Source of the DNA: Streptomyces diacarni
GTDB taxonomy: Bacteria > Actinomycetota > Actinomycetes > Streptomycetales > Streptomycetaceae
Assembly: GCF_003323715.1 (NCBI RefSeq)
Contig: NZ_QOIN01000029.1
Coordinates: 1-64,000 of the forward strand
Direction of reading: 5' to 3'
Length of the DNA: 64,000 nt
How positions within the stretch are numbered: the first letter of the stretch is position 1; every line of letters begins with the position of its first letter. A program made the position numbers and the translations under genes. Under the pieces are notes generated by a model that ran no database searches, was not told where the DNA came from, and saw nothing but the letters and a program-made list of their open reading frames with translations. Shown here piece after piece: positions 32,160-43,070 of this stretch.

Positions 32160-35100
32160 TCAGCCGTCCAGCCGAGCCAGCCTTGACACCAGCGTCGCGG
32201 TGATCGCGTCGAGGTGTTCGTCCCGTAGCAGGCGCGGGTGTGTGCAGGCGAGGTCGTGGTTGGTGATCGTGCCTGTGACGTGTGGCTGCCATGCCGTGTG
32301 GGTCAGCCACGTCTCGGCGCGTGGTGCCGCGGCCGTGAAGAAGACGACATCGCCGTCGAAGACCCGGTGTTGGTGCTCGCGCATCAGCCGGGCGTGGTTG
32401 GGGACCACGTCCACGATCCGTGCCAGCGTGCGGTCGGCGAGCCCGGCCAGCGGACTGCCCGCCCGGCGCAGGGTGGTCAGGACGTCATCGCGGTCGCGTT
32501 CGGTCGTGCGCTCGAAGCCGGCCATCCGCAGTACGGCGGTGAGCGCGTCGCCCTCCTCGGGCGCGGGCCTGGCCCGCCACTGTTCGGCGGGGAACGCGTC
32601 GAGCAGCGCCAGCAGGTCGACGCGTTCCCCGGCCTCTTGGAGCAGTACGGCCACGGTGTGGGCGAGGACCCCGCCGACCGACCAGCCCAGCAGCCGGTAG
32701 GGGCCGTGCGGCTGGAGGGCGCGGATTCCGGCCGCGTAGTCGGCGGCCTCCTCCAGCAGAGAGCCGGGCAGCGGCTCGTCGTCGGCGAGTCCGCGTGCCT
32801 GCACGCCCCAGACGGGCTGCTCGGGGCCGAGCCGGGCCGCCAGCCCGGCGTAGCACCAGGCCAGGCCGCCTGCCGGGTGGAGGGCGAACAGCGGTGTCCT
32901 TTCGCCGGTGGGGCGCAGTGCCAGGAGCAGGTCCAGGGCGTCGCCGGAGACGGGGGCCGCGGTCTCCAGGCGGGCGGCGAGCGCGGCGGGGGTCGGTGCC
33001 TCGAACAGCGAGCCGATGGTCAGTTCGGCCCCGTGCGTCTCGCGGACGCGGGTCACCAGCCGGACGGCGAGCAGCGAGGTGCCGCCCAGGTCGAAGAACG
33101 CGTCCTCGGGCCCCACGTCCGGCACGCCGAGCACCTCGGAGAACAGGCGGGTCAGCAGCTCCTCGTGCGGCCCCGCGGGGCGCCGTCCGCCGGCCGCGCC
33201 GCCGGAGGCGGTGAAGACGGGCGCGGGCAGTCTCCCGCGGTCGAGCTTGCCGCTGGGGCCGAGCGGGAACTCGGCCACGGCGACGACCGCCGACGGCACC
33301 ATGTGCGCGGGGAGTTCCGCGGCGAGGGCGGTGCGCACCGCCGCCGGGTCCGCGTCCCCGCTCACGTAGCCGACCAGGCGCTGCTCGCCCGGACGGTCCT
33401 CGCGCACCACGGCGCAGGCGCCGGTCACGCCGGCCCGGGCCGCCAGCGCGGCTTCGATCTCGCCGAGTTCGATGCGCTGGCCGCTCAGTTTCACCTGGTC
33501 GTCGGTGCGTCCCAGGTAGACGACCTCTCCCTCCTCCGTCCAGCGTGCCAGGTCTCCGGTGCGGTACATCCGCTGCTCCGGCGGCCGGTGGGCTTCCTGC
33601 CGGCCGTCCGGCACCGCCGTCACGAAGCGTTCGGCGGTCAGCTCGGTGCGGTTCAGGTAGCCGTCGGCCAGTTGGGATCCGGCCAGGTGCAGCTCTCCCG
33701 GCACGCCTGGGGGGCACGGCCCTCCGGCCGCGTCGAGCACGTGCAGGCGGGTGTTCCACACCGGGCGGCCGATGGGTACCGGGCCCGTCGCGTCCGGTTC
33801 CAGGGCGTGGTGGGAGACGTCGACGGCGGCCTCGGTGGGGCCGTACAGGTTGTGCAGCTCGACGCCGGGAAGTGCGGTGAAGAAGGCCCGCGCCGTCTCG
33901 CGGTGCAGCGCCTCGCCGCTGCAGAACACCCGGTTGAGCCCTGTGCACCCGGCTGCTTCGGGCCCGGAGAGGAACGCCTGGAGCATCGACGGCACGAAGT
34001 GGCAGACGGTGATGTCCTGGTGCCGTATCACCTCGGCGAGGCGCGCCGGGTCGCGGTGGCCGCCGGGTTCCACGACCACCAGCGTCGCGCCCTCGCGCAG
34101 GGGCCAGAAGAACTCCCACACGGAGACGTCGAACGACGAGGGTGTCTTCTGGAGCACCCGGTCGGCGTGCGTCAGCGGGTAGGTGTGCTGCATCCAGCGC
34201 AGCCGGTTGTCGATGGCGCGGTGCGGGACGACGACGCCCTTGGGGCGTCCTGTGGAGCCCGAGGTGTAGAGGACGTACGCCGGGTGGGCGGGTGTCAGCG
34301 GCCGGGCGGGAGGCACGGGCGGATAGCAGGCCAGTGCGGTCTCGTCCAGGTCCACGAGGGCGACCAGCGGGGTGCCGCAGGATGCGGGGAGCCGTTTCGC
34401 GTGGTCGGTGACGGCGCACACCGGAGCGGCGTCCTCAAGCATGAGGGCGAGCCGCGCGGCCGGGTAGTCCGGGTCGAGTGGCAGATAGGCGGCCCCCGTC
34501 TTGAGTACCGCGAGAAGGGCGACCACCAGTTCCGCCGAGCGGGGCACGGAGACCGCCACCACGGTGCCGACGCCGGCGCCCCGCGTTTGCAGGTGCCGGG
34601 CGAGCCGGTTGGCGCGGGCGTCGAGTTGGGCGTAGCTGAGCGTCGTCGAGCCGTACACCAGCGCGGTGGCCTGCGGGGTGCGGGCGGCCTGTGCCTCGAT
34701 GGGGCCGATCAGGGTGGTGGGGGGCAGCGCGCGCGCCGTGCGGTTGAACTCCTCGACGACCAGGGCCTCCTCGGCCGGTGTGGCGATGCCGTGGACGGCC
34801 GTGGGGGCGTGCGGGTCGGTCCGGGCGAGCCGGTCCAGCAGGTGGAGGAAGCGCTCCTGGTGTGCGGCGAGGTCGGCCCGGCCGTACAGGGCCGGGTTGC
34901 CGTCGTGGTCGATGCGCAGTCCGCGCCCGTCGGCACGGTCGTAGATGTTGAGGGTCAGGTCGTCCACAGGCCCTGCGGACAGGTTATGTGCCCGCACCGG
35001 TGTGCCCGCGAAGTCGACCGCGTAGTCGAACGGCATGACGTTGACGAGCGGACCCACCAGGCCCCGGGACGCGCTCAGCAGGCCCAGGTCGCGGCGGATG

Positions 35101-36128
35101 TCCTCGTACCGGTACCGCTGGTGGCGGCGCACCTGGCGGACGCCGAGCACCACCTGGCGTACCAGGTCGGCGAAGGAGTCCTCGGGCCGCACCGTCAGCC
35201 GCAGCGGCAGCACGTTCATCACCATGCCGGGCACCCGCAGCGCGACCGACCCCATCCGGCCCATCATCGGCAGTCCGAGTACCACGTCGTCGCGGCGGCA
35301 GGCCCGGGAGACGTAGAGGGCCTGGGCGGCGATCAGCAGGTCGGGCCAGGTGGCGCGGAGCCTGTCGGCCAGGGCCCGCAGCTCTTGTGTCGCCTCCGGC
35401 GCCAGGTGGGCGGTGCGGCGGTGGAACGTCCGCGCCGGCAGTGCGCTGCGCCCGGCGAGCCGCGGCGCCTCCGGCCGGTCGGCGAGGGCGGCGCCCCAGT
35501 GCGCGCGGTCTCGTGCGTACTCCTCGGAGGCGCGGTAGGCGGCGTCCTCGGCCACCAGGTCGGCCAGCGGCCTGAAGGTCCGTGGGCCGGGCTCCTCGCC
35601 GCCGACGAGCGCGCTGTAGACCTCCGCGGTGCGGCGCACCAGGAGCGCGTGTCCGAACCCGTCGATGACCAGGTGGTGGACGCGCTGGTACCACAGCCAC
35701 CGCCGGTCGCCGACGCGGAGGAGTGCGTGCCGGAACGCCGGATCCCTCGCCAGGTCGCAGGGGGTGGCGAGGTCCGCGCGCATCCACTCCTGGGCCCGCC
35801 GCTCGGCCTCTTCCCCCGCGGGTCGCAGGTCCCGTACGGTCAGCGGCGCTTCCACGGACTCCCGCACCTGCTGGCGCGGGCCCTGCTCCGTGTCCTGGAC
35901 GCGGACCCGCAGCGCGTCGGCTTCGCCGGCCACCCGGCGCAGCGCGGCCGCGAACGCGTCCGGGTCGAGTGGGCCGTCGAGCACCAGGCACTCGGCGGTG
36001 TTCTGTGCGGGGCTGAGCGGGTCGAGGGCCTGCGCGTAGAACATGCCCTCCTGCGCGGTGGTGAGCGGCAGCCAGGCACCGTCGCCGGCTTCCGCGGGCC
36101 CTGGCCTGTGTGCGGTCAGTACGGTCAT
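32160..36128 (-). CDS. entF: Single-module NRPS (C-A-PCP-TE), EntF-like, serine-activating
   Basis: Start at ATG 36128 overlaps the ArCP stop (ATGA), giving 1322 residues. Domains: condensation (about 15-440) with H151-H152-L-V-I-D156-G; adenylation (about 460-960) with YTSGSTGRPKGVVVPHRA; PCP with DLGGTSLLAV; thioesterase (about 1070-1322) with GWSVGG. Reading the specificity pocket in FDVSVWE, HFVPSM, FCSGE and LYGPTEAAVD gives D-V-W-H-F-S-L-V-D(-K), the same code as E. coli EntF for L-serine. It should join DHB to serine and, by analogy with EntF, cyclise three DHB-Ser units on the TE. No MbtH-like partner gene is seen in the window. It is the last gene of the siderophore operon. Confidence 0.93.
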   Translation of the reverse strand: MTVLTAHRPGPAEAGDGAWLPLTTAQEGMFYAQALDPLSPAQNTAECLVLDGPLDPDAFAAALRRVAGEADALRVRVQDTEQGPRQQVRESVEAPLTVRDLRPAGEEAERRAQEWMRADLATPCDLARDPAFRHALLRVGDRRWLWYQRVHHLVIDGFGHALLVRRTAEVYSALVGGEEPGPRTFRPLADLVAEDAAYRASEEYARDRAHWGAALADRPEAPRLAGRSALPARTFHRRTAHLAPEATQELRALADRLRATWPDLLIAAQALYVSRACRRDDVVLGLPMMGRMGSVALRVPGMVMNVLPLRLTVRPEDSFADLVRQVVLGVRQVRRHQRYRYEDIRRDLGLLSASRGLVGPLVNVMPFDYAVDFAGTPVRAHNLSAGPVDDLTLNIYDRADGRGLRIDHDGNPALYGRADLAAHQERFLHLLDRLARTDPHAPTAVHGIATPAEEALVVEEFNRTARALPPTTLIGPIEAQAARTPQATALVYGSTTLSYAQLDARANRLARHLQTRGAGVGTVVAVSVPRSAELVVALLAVLKTGAAYLPLDPDYPAARLALMLEDAAPVCAVTDHAKRLPASCGTPLVALVDLDETALACYPPVPPARPLTPAHPAYVLYTSGSTGRPKGVVVPHRAIDNRLRWMQHTYPLTHADRVLQKTPSSFDVSVWEFFWPLREGATLVVVEPGGHRDPARLAEVIRHQDITVCHFVPSMLQAFLSGPEAAGCTGLNRVFCSGEALHRETARAFFTALPGVELHNLYGPTEAAVDVSHHALEPDATGPVPIGRPVWNTRLHVLDAAGGPCPPGVPGELHLAGSQLADGYLNRTELTAERFVTAVPDGRQEAHRPPEQRMYRTGDLARWTEEGEVVYLGRTDDQVKLSGQRIELGEIEAALAARAGVTGACAVVREDRPGEQRLVGYVSGDADPAAVRTALAAELPAHMVPSAVVAVAEFPLGPSGKLDRGRLPAPVFTASGGAAGGRRPAGPHEELLTRLFSEVLGVPDVGPEDAFFDLGGTSLLAVRLVTRVRETHGAELTIGSLFEAPTPAALAARLETAAPVSGDALDLLLALRPTGERTPLFALHPAGGLAWCYAGLAARLGPEQPVWGVQARGLADDEPLPGSLLEEAADYAAGIRALQPHGPYRLLGWSVGGVLAHTVAVLLQEAGERVDLLALLDAFPAEQWRARPAPEEGDALTAVLRMAGFERTTERDRDDVLTTLRRAGSPLAGLADRTLARIVDVVPNHARLMREHQHRVFDGDVVFFTAAAPRAETWLTHTAWQPHVTGTITNHDLACTHPRLLRDEHLDAITATLVSRLARLDG

Positions 36129-36352
36129 GCCGCCCCCAGCAGCGGGGCCCACGCCTCGATGGCGGGGGTCTCGGCGAGGTCGGCGAAGTCGGCGCGCACC
36201 CCGTGGTCGCGGCGCCAGCGCTCCAGCAGGGTCATCAGGCGTACCGAGTCGAGCCCGTGGTCGACCAGGTTGCCGTCCAGCGGTATGTCGGCGGGGTCCT
36301 CGCCGAGGGCGTCGGCGACGTCGGCGCGGATCTGCTCGGGTGTGAGGGACAT
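36125..36352 (-). CDS. Stand-alone aryl carrier protein (ArCP)
   Basis: The 75-residue protein starts at ATG 36352. The phosphopantetheine site is in LVDHGLDSVRLMTLLERWR, with Ser38 as attachment point. MSLTPEQIRADVADALGEDP and the C-terminal DFADLAETPAIEAWAPLL complete a carrier fold like the C-terminal domain of EntB/DhbB. It should carry DHB loaded by the DHB-AMP ligase and deliver it to the NRPS condensation domain. In E. coli and B. subtilis this domain is fused to the isochorismatase; here it is a separate gene 5 bp downstream of it. Its stop overlaps the NRPS start. Confidence 0.92.
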   Translation of the reverse strand: MSLTPEQIRADVADALGEDPADIPLDGNLVDHGLDSVRLMTLLERWRRDHGVRADFADLAETPAIEAWAPLLGAA

Positions 36353-36357
36353 CGGGT

Positions 36358-37041
36358 TCAGGCCTCCGTGCGGGCGGTGGGGTGGTCGGCAGGGCGGGAG
36401 CCGGCGGCGAAGTCGTCGACGAGCGTGCCGGTGGTGGTGACGGACCCGCAGCGGCCCGCGACCCAGCGCAGGGCCGCCGCGTGGTCGCCCGGGGAGAAGT
36501 CGGCGACGGCGTCCGCGACGACGAACGCCTCGATGTCGCGCATCCACGCGTCGCAGGCGGTCACCTGCACCCCGATGTGCGCGTACACGCCGACGACGAT
36601 CAGCTGGTCGCGGCCGGTCCGGCGCAGGATCCCCTCCAGCTCGGTGCGGACGAACGCGCTGTACTTCCACTTGGTGACCGTGTGGTCGCCCGGCAGGGGC
36701 GCGACGGCTTCCGGAATGGCGAGGGCGTCCCTGTCGTCGGCCACCCCCGGGCCCCAGAAGTCGAGTTGGAGGCCGCGTTGGCGCGGGGTCTGGCCCCCGC
36801 GCTGTACGGAGTAGGCGACCGGTACGTCCAGGCCGCGGCAGGTGTCCAGCAGCCGTGCGGTGTTGGCCAGCATGCCGGTCAGCGGCTGCTGCCCGGCCGG
36901 GAAGGCGCCGAGGAAGTGCTGTTGCAGATCGTGGACGAGCAGCACGGCGCGTGCCGGGTCCGCGCGCCAGCCGGCCGCGCGGTTGGCTGGCAACTCGTCG
37001 GCCCTCGGCAGGGGGTAGGGGGCGATGGCGGGAAGTGCCAC
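36358..37041 (-). CDS. entB: Isochorismatase (without ArCP domain)
   Basis: The 227-residue enzyme has the isochorismatase fold: LLVHDLQQHFLGAF with catalytic Asp, TKWKYSAFVRTELE with the Lys, and IVVGVYAHIGVQVTACDAWM around the region corresponding to the cysteine/glycine loop. It hydrolyses isochorismate to 2,3-dihydro-2,3-dihydroxybenzoate plus pyruvate. The typical C-terminal carrier domain of EntB/DhbB is absent; the protein stops after a short tail, and the carrier is the next gene. It lies 15 bp downstream of the DHB-AMP ligase gene in the same operon. Confidence 0.92.
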   Translation of the reverse strand: MALPAIAPYPLPRADELPANRAAGWRADPARAVLLVHDLQQHFLGAFPAGQQPLTGMLANTARLLDTCRGLDVPVAYSVQRGGQTPRQRGLQLDFWGPGVADDRDALAIPEAVAPLPGDHTVTKWKYSAFVRTELEGILRRTGRDQLIVVGVYAHIGVQVTACDAWMRDIEAFVVADAVADFSPGDHAAALRWVAGRCGSVTTTGTLVDDFAAGSRPADHPTARTEA

Positions 37042-37056
37042 GGTCTTTGGCGCCTT

Positions 37057-38780
<1,724 letters not shown>

Positions 38781-38784
<4 letters not shown>

Positions 38785-40007
38785 AGCGCGGCCCCCACGG
38801 CGTCCAGGAACGTGCGGAATTTCGCGGCGGTCTCGGCGGTCTCCGCCTCGGGGGAGGAGTCGGCCACCACGCCCGCCCCGGCGAACAGCCGCAGCCGTGA
38901 GCCCTCGGCCTCGGCGCAGCGGATCGTCACCACCCACTCGCCGTCCCCGTCGGCGTCCTGCCAGCCGACCATGCCGGTGTAGGGGCCCCGCGCGAAGGGC
39001 TCCAGTGCGGCGATGACCTCGCGTGCCGTCCGGGTCGGTGTGCCGCAGACCGCCGGTGTGGGGTGCAGCGCCGAGGCCAGTTCCAGCGCGGTGACCGAGG
39101 GGTCGGACAGCTCCCCTGTGACGGTGGTGGACAGGTGCCACATGGCGGCGGTGCGCACCAGCGTCGGCCTCGGAGGTGTCTCCAGGCGCGAGCAGTACGG
39201 TGCCAGCGCCTCCCGCACCGCGTCGACCACGACGGCGTGTTCGTGCAGGTCCTTGGGTGACTCCAGCAGGGCTGCGGCCCGCCGCACGTCCTCGGCCAGG
39301 TCGTCGCTGCGGGGCGCTGACCCGGCCAGCGGGTTGGCCGTCAGGTGGCCCTTCCGCCGTGCGACGAGGAGTTCGGGGCTGGCGCCGACGAGGGTGCGGC
39401 CCGGGCCGCTGGGCACGGCGAAGGTGTAGCCGGCCGGGTCGCGGCGGGCCAGCCGGCGCAGCATGGCGGGCAGGTCGGGCTCGCCGGGCGCGGTCAGCTC
39501 CAGGGTGCGGGCGAGCACGACCTTGTCGAACTCCCCGGCCCGCATCCGTGCCACGGCCGAGGCCACCGCCTGGCCGTACCGCTCCGCGCTGGGCACCTCG
39601 CGCATCTCCCAGCGGCCTTCGGCCTCCCGCTCGGGGACCGGCAGCACGACCAGCGGGTCCTCGCGCAGCGGTGGTGCGCAGCGCACCCGTTCGGGGACGG
39701 CCAGCGCGGCTGGCGCGTCCGGGGCGAACGGCAGCGCGCCGACCACGAGCGGTGCCGGGTCCCCGGCTTTCCGCCGGGCGTCCAGCAGGTGGCGTACCCG
39801 CTCGGGCAGCGGCCGTGCGTCGTGCGGCGTCTCGGCCGCCGTACCGTGCGCCAGCAGCGTGCGGTGGGGCGTGGCCAGCAGCCGGTCGGTGCCGCTTCGG
39901 TAGGCGTCCAGGAGGGCGGTCGCCGCGCCGGGGCTCAGACTCGGGCCCGGCCGGGTGTGCCTTCTCTCGTCGGTGGACGCGGGGAGTTCACGCAAGGGGA
40001 CAGACAT
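38781..40007 (-). CDS. dhbC: Isochorismate synthase
   Basis: Start at ATG 40007 (MSVPLREL) gives 408 residues. The chorismate-binding fold is marked by [52 protein letters not shown] and [20 protein letters not shown]. It converts chorismate to isochorismate, the first committed step of DHB formation. The length and motifs are those of EntC/DhbC. It follows the dhbA gene by 46 bp and overlaps dhbE. Confidence 0.94.
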
Positions 40008-40053
40008 GGTTTCTCCAGGGGAGAGCACGAATCGCGGCGAACGGTGGGGTGGT

Positions 40054-40896
40054 TCAGGCCCGCAGCGTGGCGCCGCCGTCCACGTACAGGTCGTGCAGGG
40101 TGATGTGGCGGGCACGGTCGGAGGCGAGGAAGACGACGGCCTCGGCGACGTCGGCCGGGTCGGCGATCCGGCCGAGCGGGATGCCGGTGCGGTACGTCGC
40201 GAGGTCGCCCTCGACGACCCGCCGTGCCGCGGCCGTCTCGTCGTCGGCTCCGGGCCCCCAGCAGGCCCGCTGCATGTCGGTGAGCGTGGAGCCGGGGGAG
40301 ACGGTGTTGCAGCGCACTCCGCGCCCGGCCACCTCCAGGCCGAGGCACTTGGTGAACATCACCGTCGCGGCCTTGGAGGCGGCGTAGGCGGCCATGCCGG
40401 TGCGGGGGACGCCCGCCGCGTTCGAGGCGACGGTGACGATGCTGCCGCTGCCGCGCTCGGACATCCGGCGGGCAGCCGCCCGGGACACGTGGAAGACGCC
40501 GCCGGTGTTGACGGCGAAGGTGGCCGCCCAGTCCGCGTCGCTCAGCTCGGTCACCGCGGCGGCGCGCAGGATTCCCGCGACGTTGGCGACGATGTCCAGC
40601 GGACCCAGGAGGCGGTCGCTCTCGGTCAGCAGCGCCTCGACGGCCGCCGCGTCGGTCACATCCAGCGGGCGCGCGGTGACCTGGCCGGGATGCTCGGCGG
40701 CGAGCTGTTCCACGCCCGCCGGGTCCAGGTCGGTGGCCAGGACGTGCGCGCCCTGCGTGACGAGCGCCTGTACGACGGCCGCGCCGATGCCCCGGGCCGC
40801 GCCCGTCACCAGGGCGAGCCTTCCGTCGAGTTCGGGGGCGTATCCGGGCGTGCGGGGCCGCGCCGCGCCGGGGGCCGTCCGGTGTGCGGTGCTCAC
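40054..40896 (-). CDS. dhbA: 2,3-dihydro-2,3-dihydroxybenzoate dehydrogenase
   Basis: Start at GTG 40896 overlaps the stop of the binding-protein gene (GTGA), giving 280 residues. It is an SDR with [22 protein letters not shown], the active site [20 protein letters not shown] followed by K (Tyr-x-x-x-Lys), and the end VDGGATLRA. In this operon it is the NAD-dependent enzyme that oxidises 2,3-dihydro-DHB to DHB (EntA/DhbA). Function is assigned by fold plus context, because SDRs alone are hard to tell apart. Confidence 0.9.
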   Translation of the reverse strand: MSTAHRTAPGAARPRTPGYAPELDGRLALVTGAARGIGAAVVQALVTQGAHVLATDLDPAGVEQLAAEHPGQVTARPLDVTDAAAVEALLTESDRLLGPLDIVANVAGILRAAAVTELSDADWAATFAVNTGGVFHVSRAAARRMSERGSGSIVTVASNAAGVPRTGMAAYAASKAATVMFTKCLGLEVAGRGVRCNTVSPGSTLTDMQRACWGPGADDETAAARRVVEGDLATYRTGIPLGRIADPADVAEAVVFLASDRARHITLHDLYVDGGATLRA

Positions 40897-41882
40897 TCGA
40901 CCATGGCCTTCCTGATGTCGGCCAGTACCGAGACGGCGGCGTTGGCGCCTCCCAGGCTGGTCCACTTGGACCCGTCGATCTCGGTGACGTGCTTGTCGCG
41001 CACGGCGTCCAGCTGCTCGTAGGCGGGCTTGTGGGTGAGCTTGTCGAACAGGTCGGCGTCGGGGCCGTTCGCGGAGAGGGTGCCGATGAACAGCCAGTCC
41101 CCATCGATCTTCTTGAGGTTCTCGTCGCTGATCGGGGTGGAGTGGCCCTCGCCCTCGCGGTTTTGGATGCCCGGCCGCTTGAAGCCCAGGTCCTCCAGGA
41201 CGTCGCTGATGAAGACGCCCTGCTGCATCACGGCGGTGCCCTTGGCCGAGTACCGGGCGACGGACACGGTGGCGCCGGCGTGGGAGCCGAGGTCCTTCTT
41301 CAGCGCGTCCGTCTTCGCGCGGTAGTCGTCGAGGAAGCCGTCGGCCTCGTCGTCCTTGCCCAGCACCTTGCCGGTGAGCCGCAGGGACGTGCGCCAGTCC
41401 TTGGACTTGTCGATGGTCACCACGGTGGGCGCGATCTTGCGCAGCTGCGCGAGGACCTGCTTGTCGGCGAGCTGCCCGGCGAGGATGACGTCCGGCTTCG
41501 CGCGGACGACCTTCTCGATGTTCGGGCCGGTCACCGCGCCGACCACGGGTATGCCCTTGGCCTGTTTCGCCAGGTAGGCGGGCGCCCCCTGCTGGCCGCG
41601 GCCCGCGGTCAGACCGACCGGTTCGACGCCGAGCGCGAGGGAGGAGTCCAGGTCCATCTCGCTGAGCGCGACCACGCGCTCGGGGTCCTCGGGGACCGCG
41701 ACCTTCGTGCCGGTGGCGTCGGTGACCCGGACCGTGCCGCCCTTGTCTGTGTTGCCGTCCCCTCCGGCCTTGGCGTCGGGGGAGCCGCAGCCGGCGAGCG
41801 TTGCCGCGCTCGCGGTCAGGCACAGCGCCGCGACGGCGGGAGTGACGCGTCTGCGAACGGGGGCTGAGGGCTTGAGCTGCAT
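40893..41882 (-). CDS. Ferric-siderophore-binding lipoprotein (FepB/FhuD type)
   Basis: Start at ATG 41882 (MQLKPSAP) has AAGGAGAG upstream, giving 329 residues; an earlier GTG at 41906 lacks a site. The signal ends in a lipobox LAGC (Cys ~32). The mature part has [20 protein letters not shown] and [16 protein letters not shown], typical of the class III periplasmic-binding family for iron-siderophores. It should capture the ferric catecholate at the membrane surface and hand it to the FecCD permeases encoded divergently. An iron box lies 85 bp upstream. It leads the biosynthetic operon. Confidence 0.92.
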   Translation of the reverse strand: MQLKPSAPVRRRVTPAVAALCLTASAATLAGCGSPDAKAGGDGNTDKGGTVRVTDATGTKVAVPEDPERVVALSEMDLDSSLALGVEPVGLTAGRGQQGAPAYLAKQAKGIPVVGAVTGPNIEKVVRAKPDVILAGQLADKQVLAQLRKIAPTVVTIDKSKDWRTSLRLTGKVLGKDDEADGFLDDYRAKTDALKKDLGSHAGATVSVARYSAKGTAVMQQGVFISDVLEDLGFKRPGIQNREGEGHSTPISDENLKKIDGDWLFIGTLSANGPDADLFDKLTHKPAYEQLDAVRDKHVTEIDGSKWTSLGGANAAVSVLADIRKAMVE

Positions 41883-41966
41883 GGTCGGGTTCTCTCCTTC
41901 GGGCACGCGCGGTGGGTTCCGGGCATGCGCGGTTCTGCCGTCCGGACGACTCCGGGACGGACGAGC

Positions 41967-41985
41967 TTAGGTTAGGCTAACCTTA
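41967..41985. promoter_or_regulatory. Iron box between siderophore operon and permease operon
   Basis: TTAGGTTAGGCTAACCTTA matches the iron-box consensus at 18 of 19 positions. It lies between the binding-protein gene (minus, start 41882) and the first permease gene (plus). Its last base is the A of the permease ATG (41985). A TANNNT element inside it (TAGGCT, 41973-41978) would give a leaderless permease mRNA. Confidence 0.92.
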
Positions 41986-43070
41986 TGAGTAGCGTGCAAG
42001 AGAGACGGGCCGCCGTATCCGGCACCCACTCCGGGCAACACCCCGCGCCCAAGCGGCGATCGGTCCTCCGGGCCGCCACCGTGTTGACCGTTCTCCTCCT
42101 GGGGCTCGTCCTCACCTCGCTGCTCGTCGGCAGCGGCGCAAGCTCCCCCGGCCGCGCCTGGGACTACCTCCTCGGCGACCCGCAGGCCCGCGCCGACGCC
42201 CAACTCCGCCTCGCCGTCATGGACGTCCGGCTGCCCAGAACGCTGGCCGCCGTCCTCGTCGGCGTCTGCCTCGGACTCGCCGGATGCCTGCTCCAGGCCG
42301 CCACCCGCAACCCGCTCGCGGAGACCGGCCTGCTGGGCGTCAACGCGGGGGCCGCCTTCGCCGTCGTGTGCGGACTCACCTTCTTCGAAGCCGAGTCCTC
42401 CACCGCGCTGCTGGGCTGGGCGCTGGCGGGCGGCATCACCGCGAGCGCCGTCGTCCTGCTGCTCGCCGCCTCGGGACGGACCGCCGGGTCCCCGCTGCGG
42501 CTCGTCCTGGTCGGTTCGGCGCTCGGCGCCACCTTCCACGGGCTCACCTCGTACGTCCTGCTGGGTACCAGGGCGACGTTCGACACCTACCGCTACTGGA
42601 CCATCGGTTCGCTCGCCGGAGTCGAGACCGGCGACCTGCTCGACCTGCTGCCCCTGGTGCTGCTCGGGCTCGGCACGGCGCTGGCCTGCTCCCGCCCGCT
42701 GTCCGCGCTCGGACTCGGCGACGACAGCGCCCGCTCGCTCGGCCACCACCCCGAACGCGTACGCCTCGTGGTGGCGGGCGCCGTCTCCCTGCTGGCCGGC
42801 TGCGCGGTCGCCGTGGCAGGCCCCATCGCGTTCCTGGGGCTGCTCGCGCCCTACGCGGCACGGGCCGTGGCCGGTGCGCGGATGACCGCCCAACTCCTGC
42901 TGTCCGCACTCGTGGCGGCCGACGTGCTCCTCCTCGCCGACCTGCTGGCCCGCATCGTCATCCGGCCGTGGGAGACGCCGGTCAGCGTCCTGCTCGCCTT
43001 CGTCGGCGGACCGCTGCTCATCTGGATCGCCCGCTCGCGCCGCATGTCCACCGCGGGAGCCTCCGCATGA
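41985..43070 (+). CDS. FecCD-type siderophore ABC permease, subunit 1
   Basis: The 361-residue protein has about nine membrane segments and family motifs DVRLPRTLAAVLVGVCLGLAG, ATRNPLAETGLLGVNAGA and GPIAFLGLLAPYAARAVAG. It forms half of the BtuC/FepD-like channel for ferric siderophore import. No ribosome site precedes the ATG, which overlaps the iron box, so leaderless translation is likely; a downstream start (for example GTG at codon 4 or 11) is an alternative. It overlaps the next permease gene by four bases. Confidence 0.9.
   Translation: MSSVQERRAAVSGTHSGQHPAPKRRSVLRAATVLTVLLLGLVLTSLLVGSGASSPGRAWDYLLGDPQARADAQLRLAVMDVRLPRTLAAVLVGVCLGLAGCLLQAATRNPLAETGLLGVNAGAAFAVVCGLTFFEAESSTALLGWALAGGITASAVVLLLAASGRTAGSPLRLVLVGSALGATFHGLTSYVLLGTRATFDTYRYWTIGSLAGVETGDLLDLLPLVLLGLGTALACSRPLSALGLGDDSARSLGHHPERVRLVVAGAVSLLAGCAVAVAGPIAFLGLLAPYAARAVAGARMTAQLLLSALVAADVLLLADLLARIVIRPWETPVSVLLAFVGGPLLIWIARSRRMSTAGASA

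Noticed and set aside
32238..36440. 1400-codon open frame on the plus strand opposite the NRPS
   Set aside because: It is a shadow frame; the minus strand carries all NRPS core motifs, and the plus-strand translation has none.
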